DNA of 64,000 bases from Neptunicoccus sediminis (lineage in GTDB: Bacteria > Pseudomonadota > Alphaproteobacteria > Rhodobacterales > Rhodobacteraceae): NCBI RefSeq assembly GCF_001719615.1, contig NZ_MDVX01000001.1, positions 1 to 64,000 on the forward strand, in the 5' to 3' direction. How positions within the stretch are numbered: the stretch's first letter is position 1; the number at the start of each line of letters is the position of its first letter. This document shows, piece after piece, positions 59,392 to 64,000 of this stretch. The translations under genes were made by a program, and so were the position numbers. The notes beneath the pieces were generated by a model. The model made no database searches. It had not been told where the DNA came from and saw only the letters and a program-made list of their open reading frames with translations.

Positions 59392-60416
59392 TTCCTGCGC
59401 CCTCCAAACCGGATGCGCGGATCAAGCAGAACCAGCAAAACATCGGAAATCATCGTTCCCACAAGGGTCAGCGCGGCGACGAACAGCAGGATAAATCCTG
59501 CCAGAAACTGATCCTGCGATTTCAGCGCGGTCAGTAGCGCCGGCCCAATCGTCTGCAAGCCAAGCACGACGGAAACCAGCACCGAACCAGACACAAGCGA
59601 GGGCAGCAGGTTGCCAATATCCGCCACAAACGGGTTCAAAGACACACGGAACGGATATTTCAGGATCGCCTTCACCGGAGGCACCCCCTTGGCCCGCGCC
59701 GTATCCACATAGGGTTTTGACAGCTCGTCCAATAGATTGGCCCGCAACCGCTGCATCATGGCGGCAGCCCCTGATGTGCCGATCACGAAGGTCGGGATGA
59801 TCAGGTGCAGCAACACCGATTTGATCTTCTCGGGGGACATGGGCTGTCCTTCAAACTCCGGTGCCATCAGGCCGCCGATGGGCAGGTCCAGATATTTATG
59901 CCCGTAATAGAACAGGATCAGCGCCAGCAGAAAATTCGGCGTTGCCAGCCCCAGATACCCCACAAAAGCCGACGTATAATCCACCCATGTTTTGGATTTC
60001 GCCGCGGCCAGTACACCCAGCGGCAGCGCCACCAGATAGACAAACAGCACCGCCGCCACATTCACCAGAACCGTCAGCCACAAGGCCCCGCCGACAATTT
60101 CCGCAACGGGGCGGTCAAATTCGAACGACCAGCCGAAGTCCCCTTGGATGATGCCGGAAAACCCGTGCGGACCGGGCCAGAAGCCCATCCAGATCAGGTA
60201 TTGCTTCCACAGCGGCTGATCGAGCGAGTATTCCACCCGCAGAAACTCCACCTTGGAAATGCCGTCCGCCTGCCCTGTGGCCCGCAGCTCGGCAATCAGG
60301 TTGGACAGATAATCACCCGGCGGCAGGTTCATGATGAAAAACACCAGCGCCGACACCACCACAAGGGTCGCCAGCATCGTGATGAAACGATAAATCGAAT
60401 ACCGCAGTATGAGCAT
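59388..60416 (-). CDS. Peptide/opine-type ABC transporter permease, OppB side
   Basis: This 342-residue permease has six hydrophobic segments and an OppB/DppB-type loop, YVDTARAKGVPPVKAILKYPFR (in parts; about 235-256). The N-terminus has the GDYLSNLIAEL periplasmic region typical of the family. Its start shares one base with the stop of the binding-protein gene (TGATG), and its stop overlaps the next permease (ATGA). Confidence 0.85.
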   Translation of the reverse strand: MLILRYSIYRFITMLATLVVVSALVFFIMNLPPGDYLSNLIAELRATGQADGISKVEFLRVEYSLDQPLWKQYLIWMGFWPGPHGFSGIIQGDFGWSFEFDRPVAEIVGGALWLTVLVNVAAVLFVYLVALPLGVLAAAKSKTWVDYTSAFVGYLGLATPNFLLALILFYYGHKYLDLPIGGLMAPEFEGQPMSPEKIKSVLLHLIIPTFVIGTSGAAAMMQRLRANLLDELSKPYVDTARAKGVPPVKAILKYPFRVSLNPFVADIGNLLPSLVSGSVLVSVVLGLQTIGPALLTALKSQDQFLAGFILLFVAALTLVGTMISDVLLVLLDPRIRFGGRRK

Positions 60417-62344
60417 CAGTTTGTGACCTCTGGCGCAAAGAAGAATTCATCCACCCGGTGTATTCCGAAATGCGCCCCCGGATCCCAGGCCCAAAGCCCG
60501 GCCTCCGGCACATTTTTCAGCTTGTTAGACACCACGACAGGTTGCGGGGCTTCGGCCAGAATGCCGATGGCGTATTTTTCTTCAGCGTGGATTTGTAACA
60601 TCTCCTGCCAGATCGCCACCCGCCGTGCGCGGTTGTTGGTCCGCTCCCATTCGGCGGCAAGATCCATCAGACGCGCCGCTTTGGGCATGTCCACAGGCTC
60701 CCCTGCTTCGGCATTTGTTTGATAGTACTGCCCCCATTTCGGCCATGCAAAAAAGTCCTGAGCACGGGGCGCAAGATAGTCGGGTGACGTATTGGGGGTT
60801 GGGATGCCATTGTCCCAGCCAAACCAGACCGCCGCCATCGACTGGCCGGAATAGACGTGCTGGCGCAGAATATCGCGGTCAAGCGGGCGCATCACCAGTT
60901 CCACACCGATATCGCGCCAGGTGTCTGCGATGATTTGCAGGGCGTTTTCGACTTCCTGACGTTCGCCCGCGGTTTCCACCAGAACACGCATCGGGCGGCC
61001 ATCGTCCAGAACGCGAATGCCGTCGCCCCTGCGGTCGGTAAAGCCCAGATCGTCGAGTATCCGGTTCGCCCGTTCCGGATCATATTGGGCAAAACTGTGA
61101 AGGTTAGCCTCGCTATAAAACGGGCTGGCAGGCAGGGCTGTCATGTTCCCCTCAGAGGCCAGCCCGAAATAAAGCGCACGATTGATCATACGGCGGTCAA
61201 TTCCCAGAGACAGCGCGCGGCGAAACTGCACATCGCGCAGGATCTCGCGCCAGATTGGATCGGCATGGTTCAGGTTCAGATAGATCGCAATCTGGCTTGC
61301 CGTGCCGTTCGGCCACAGGTGCACCTTGTATTCCTGCCCTTCGGATTCCCCCTTCTTCAGCACCGCCACATCGTTAAAGTCGAGCCCGCGTGCCTGAAGA
61401 TCCACCTCTCCGGCGTTGGTTTTTGCCGCCACCAAACCGGAGCCGACGATGCTCATCTCGACGGTATCAATATAGGGCAGTTGCAAACCGCGACTGTCAA
61501 TCCGGTGATAATAGGGGTTGCGCACAAACAGGCGGCGGCTGTCCATGCCGGTATCCGCCGGTATCCACGGCTGCAATGTCGGCAGGCTGGGGTTGTCGAA
61601 TTTATACATGTTATCGCGCTTGTTGTGCAGCGCGGCCCAGCTTCGGACCTTCTTTTTCGCCACAGCTTTGGCCAGCTTCACCGGATCGGCGTATTTGGTG
61701 TGAAACTGTTTCAGATAGGCCGAGGGACGGTAGATAAACGGTGGTCTGGCCTGCGCAAGATGGGGCAGAAATCCGGGATTGGGTTTGGACCAGCGAAAGA
61801 TCACGGTGGTTTCATTCGGGAACAATACCCGCGGATATTCCCCGTCCACCCGCAGGAACGACGGCGGGCCGCTGGGCGAGAGTTCGGGGTTATTGGCCAC
61901 GTCATACCACCAGTAACGAAAGTCATCCGAAGTGAAAGGCGCACCATCGGACCAGCGGTGGCCTTCGCGCAGTTTAAGCACGAAAATCCGCTCCTCTGCG
62001 ACTTTTACATCCGCCAGAATATCCGGCACGAGGTTATATTTCGCGTCATAGCCCACCAGCCGTGCGTAGCCGTAAACGACCATCTGCCGCACATCCTTGG
62101 AGCGCGTGACCATCGTGCGCAGATTGCCACCATGCTGGCCGAACTGCCGCCCCTTCGCGGCGAGATCGACCACCACCGGATTGCGCGGCATTCGCATCTC
62201 GATCGGGTCGAGCGCACCGGACCTAACCTCTGTTTCCCAAAAGCCGGTTTCCTGCATCACCACATCTTCCGCCAACGCGGCAAAAGGTGCTGCGGCCAAT
62301 GCGGCGACAAGACACAAGGATCTGATAAAAGGCTGCAACATCAT
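60416..62344 (-). CDS. Extracellular solute-binding protein, family 5
   Basis: This 642-residue binding protein has a signal peptide (cut near FAALAED, about residue 25) and family-5 features such as LREGHRWSDGAPFTSDDF (about 135-152), which marks peptide/nickel/opine-binding proteins. At about 640 residues it is larger than OppA/DppA and nearer to YejA-like proteins. Substrate is not clear; a peptide, opine or modified sugar is possible. ATG 62344 or 62341 overlaps the ATPase stop (ATGATG). Confidence 0.83.
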   Translation of the reverse strand: MMLQPFIRSLCLVAALAAAPFAALAEDVVMQETGFWETEVRSGALDPIEMRMPRNPVVVDLAAKGRQFGQHGGNLRTMVTRSKDVRQMVVYGYARLVGYDAKYNLVPDILADVKVAEERIFVLKLREGHRWSDGAPFTSDDFRYWWYDVANNPELSPSGPPSFLRVDGEYPRVLFPNETTVIFRWSKPNPGFLPHLAQARPPFIYRPSAYLKQFHTKYADPVKLAKAVAKKKVRSWAALHNKRDNMYKFDNPSLPTLQPWIPADTGMDSRRLFVRNPYYHRIDSRGLQLPYIDTVEMSIVGSGLVAAKTNAGEVDLQARGLDFNDVAVLKKGESEGQEYKVHLWPNGTASQIAIYLNLNHADPIWREILRDVQFRRALSLGIDRRMINRALYFGLASEGNMTALPASPFYSEANLHSFAQYDPERANRILDDLGFTDRRGDGIRVLDDGRPMRVLVETAGERQEVENALQIIADTWRDIGVELVMRPLDRDILRQHVYSGQSMAAVWFGWDNGIPTPNTSPDYLAPRAQDFFAWPKWGQYYQTNAEAGEPVDMPKAARLMDLAAEWERTNNRARRVAIWQEMLQIHAEEKYAIGILAEAPQPVVVSNKLKNVPEAGLWAWDPGAHFGIHRVDEFFFAPEVTN

Positions 62345-64000
62345 GGGTTCACCCGGACCATATGGCCCGGCTCCGTCTCGATCAGTGGCGGCAGTGTCGT
62401 GCCATGCATGGCAAAAGCTTCGGGCCAGGTATGGGGATCCCCCGCGCCCAGCGCCACTGTTTGAAGGTTGATTTTCTGGGTCACGTCTGCCTCAAGACAG
62501 GCGGCGATCAGGGCCTTTGTGTAGGGATGACGGGGTGCCGTGAACAACACATCCGGCGCCGCCTGTTCCACAATCTGCCCCTGCCGCATGACCGCCACTT
62601 CATCCGCAATCCGCGCGACAACCGCCAGATCGTGACTGATGAACAAGTAGCTAAGACCGAAATCGTCGCGGATTTCTTCCAGCAGTTCAAGCACTTGCAT
62701 CTGCACCGACAGATCGAGCGCGCTGGTGGGTTCGTCACAGACCAGAAGGCTCGGGTTCAGGGCGAGCGCGCGGGCAATGGACAGACGCTGGCGCTGGCCG
62801 CCGGAAAATGCATGGGGAAAGCGGCGCAACATGTTCTTGTCCAGCCCGACTTTCTCCAGCAGCTCTGCCGCGCGATCCTTTTGCTCCTTGCGGGTGCCGA
62901 TCCCGTGAATTCGCAGGGGTTCGGTCAGAATATCAATGATTTGCATGCGCGGAGACAGGGAGCTGAAAGGGTCCTGAAACACCATCTGTGCCTCACGCTG
63001 GAAGGCACGGCGCTCTGTTGTGTCCAGATGCGCCACATCGACGGGCAAAGCGCCTTTCTCTGCCCAATAGCGGATCGCTCCGCCTTCGTCTGCCGGCGTC
63101 GCGCCCAAGGCGATATTCGCAACGGTAGATTTGCCCGAGCCGCTCTCGCCCACAATGGCAAAAGTCTTGCCCCGCTCCACCGTCAGGCTGACGTTTTGCA
63201 CCGCCTGAACCTCGCGGTTCTTGCCAAAGAAGCTGCCCGCGCGGGAAATGAACGTCTTGTTGATCCCTTCAAGCTGCAGGATCGGGTCCACAACGGGCCG
63301 CGCCGCAGAGGGTTCGGCGCTATGGGGGATGGCAGGGGCCGCCGCCAGCAGCTTTTTTGTGTAACCGTGGGCCGGCGCACCGATCACGATGTCGGTCGGC
63401 CCGCTTTCCATCACGCGCCCTTTGCGCAACACGCAGACCTGATCCGCGATGTTTGCGACTACCCCCAGATCATGGGTGACAAAGATCACCGCCATGCCGG
63501 TTTCCTGTTGCAAGCTTTTAATCAGTTCCAGCACCTGCGCCTGTGTGGTCACATCAAGCGCCGTGGTCGGTTCATCCGCAATCAGCAATTCGGGCCGCGC
63601 AATCATCGCCATCGCAATCATCGCCCGCTGGCGCATGCCACCCGACAGTTCAAACGGATAGGCTTCAAACGCCCGTTTCGGATCCATAAATCCCACACGG
63701 CGGAATTTCTCGATCACTTCGCCTTTTGCGCTGGCACGGGAATGGCCGCGATGCAGGGTCAGAACCTCGGCCACCTGATGACCGATCCGGTGCAGCGGTG
63801 ACAGGCTGTGCATAGGTTCCTGAAAGATCATGGAAATCCGGTCGCCCCGCACATCCCGCAACTGTTTTTCGGACAGGGCGAACAAATCCACTGGTGCAGC
63901 ATCCGCCGGATTGAACACAGCCGTGCCGGAATGGATCACCGCAGAACGGGGCAACACCCGCAGCAAAGAGCGACAGGTGATCGTCTTACCCGATCCGCTC
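62341..64000 (-). CDS. Fused two-domain ABC transporter ATPase, cut by the right edge
   Basis: The 552 codons in the window hold most of a tandem ATPase of the DppD-DppF/YejF type. The first domain lacks its very beginning; the Walker A end GSGKT can be read at the edge (63999-63985), then [15 protein letters not shown] and [12 protein letters not shown]. The second has [24 protein letters not shown] and [12 protein letters not shown], and the C-terminal oligopeptide/dipeptide extension. It drives the two permeases downstream. The N-terminus of perhaps 40-50 residues lies beyond position 64000. Confidence 0.88.
   Translation of the reverse strand, partial: SGSGKTITCRSLLRVLPRSAVIHSGTAVFNPADAAPVDLFALSEKQLRDVRGDRISMIFQEPMHSLSPLHRIGHQVAEVLTLHRGHSRASAKGEVIEKFRRVGFMDPKRAFEAYPFELSGGMRQRAMIAMAMIARPELLIADEPTTALDVTTQAQVLELIKSLQQETGMAVIFVTHDLGVVANIADQVCVLRKGRVMESGPTDIVIGAPAHGYTKKLLAAAPAIPHSAEPSAARPVVDPILQLEGINKTFISRAGSFFGKNREVQAVQNVSLTVERGKTFAIVGESGSGKSTVANIALGATPADEGGAIRYWAEKGALPVDVAHLDTTERRAFQREAQMVFQDPFSSLSPRMQIIDILTEPLRIHGIGTRKEQKDRAAELLEKVGLDKNMLRRFPHAFSGGQRQRLSIARALALNPSLLVCDEPTSALDLSVQMQVLELLEEIRDDFGLSYLFISHDLAVVARIADEVAVMRQGQIVEQAAPDVLFTAPRHPYTKALIAACLEADVTQKINLQTVALGAGDPHTWPEAFAMHGTTLPPLIETEPGHMVRVNP

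Noticed and set aside
60857-63801. Two open frames of 535 and 479 codons on the plus strand
   Set aside because: They are shadows of the binding protein and of the fused ATPase; the minus strand has all family motifs.
1-64000. CRISPR arrays, insertion sequences or prophage
   Set aside because: No regularly spaced direct repeats, transposase motifs or phage structural genes were seen on either strand.

Overview
The window looks like a chromosomal segment of a marine roseobacter-type alphaproteobacterium (Rhodobacterales). The evidence is the moderately high GC, long operons joined by ATGA/TGATG overlaps, TRAP, BCCT and tandem ABC transporters for marine solutes, iron-control motifs of alphaproteobacterial type, and an rRNA-operon leader at the left edge. 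No insertion sequence, phage gene or CRISPR array was seen. Functions come from recognising motifs and family features; no database search was run.

Layout. 1-235: leader and promoter of an rRNA operon read leftwards out of the window, with a G-rich degenerate repeat upstream. 0.5-14.2 kb: a polyamine island on the minus strand (puuA, puuB, potFGHI, agmatinase, glutamine amidotransferase, gabT, gabD), with a GntR/FCD regulator and an aldehyde dehydrogenase (puuC) on the plus strand. Together they can import putrescine and take it through the gamma-glutamyl route to succinate. A shared operator, GATACC-N12-GGTAT, lies in front of both arms. 14.2-18.5 kb: LysR regulator and glutaryl-CoA dehydrogenase, then a butyrate kinase/phosphotransbutyrylase pair. 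18.6-22.3 kb: ETHE1-like sulfur dioxygenase plus rhodanese, a universal stress protein and an AGCS sodium/amino-acid symporter. 22.3-31.7 kb: a complete heme-uptake locus (exbB, two exbD, tonB, receptor, hmuSTUV, hemP) with IRO-type iron motifs, then dps near a perfect ICE/Irr-type palindrome. 32.4-38.9 kb: malonate import and use (GntR, TRAP transporter, malonyl-CoA decarboxylase, malonyl-CoA synthetase). 39.1-42.2 kb: a phosphotransferase and purine-degradation genes, including an allantoinase-OHCU decarboxylase fusion. 42.3-45.0 kb: three Tad-type pseudopilin/VWA proteins without Tad machinery.

45.5-53.5 kb: tRNA-Arg(CCT), then the most system-like unknown in the window: RidA, a DUF3726-like protein, a 558-residue protein I do not recognise, an atypical BCCT transporter, an M19 dipeptidase homologue that has lost key metal ligands, a semialdehyde dehydrogenase and a divergent LysR. 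This reads as an uptake and catabolic module for a betaine-like nitrogen compound. 53.7-56.2 kb: an RsbQ/KAI2-type alpha/beta hydrolase translationally coupled to a PAS-PAS-HWE-type histidine kinase, next to a GlsB-type stress protein. This is a candidate small-molecule sensing pair. 56.2-58.2 kb: a DUF4198-like periplasmic protein and a HupE/UreJ-type membrane protein, divergent with only 15 bp between start codons. 58.2-64 kb: a peptide/opine-type ABC transporter whose fused ATPase runs off the right edge.
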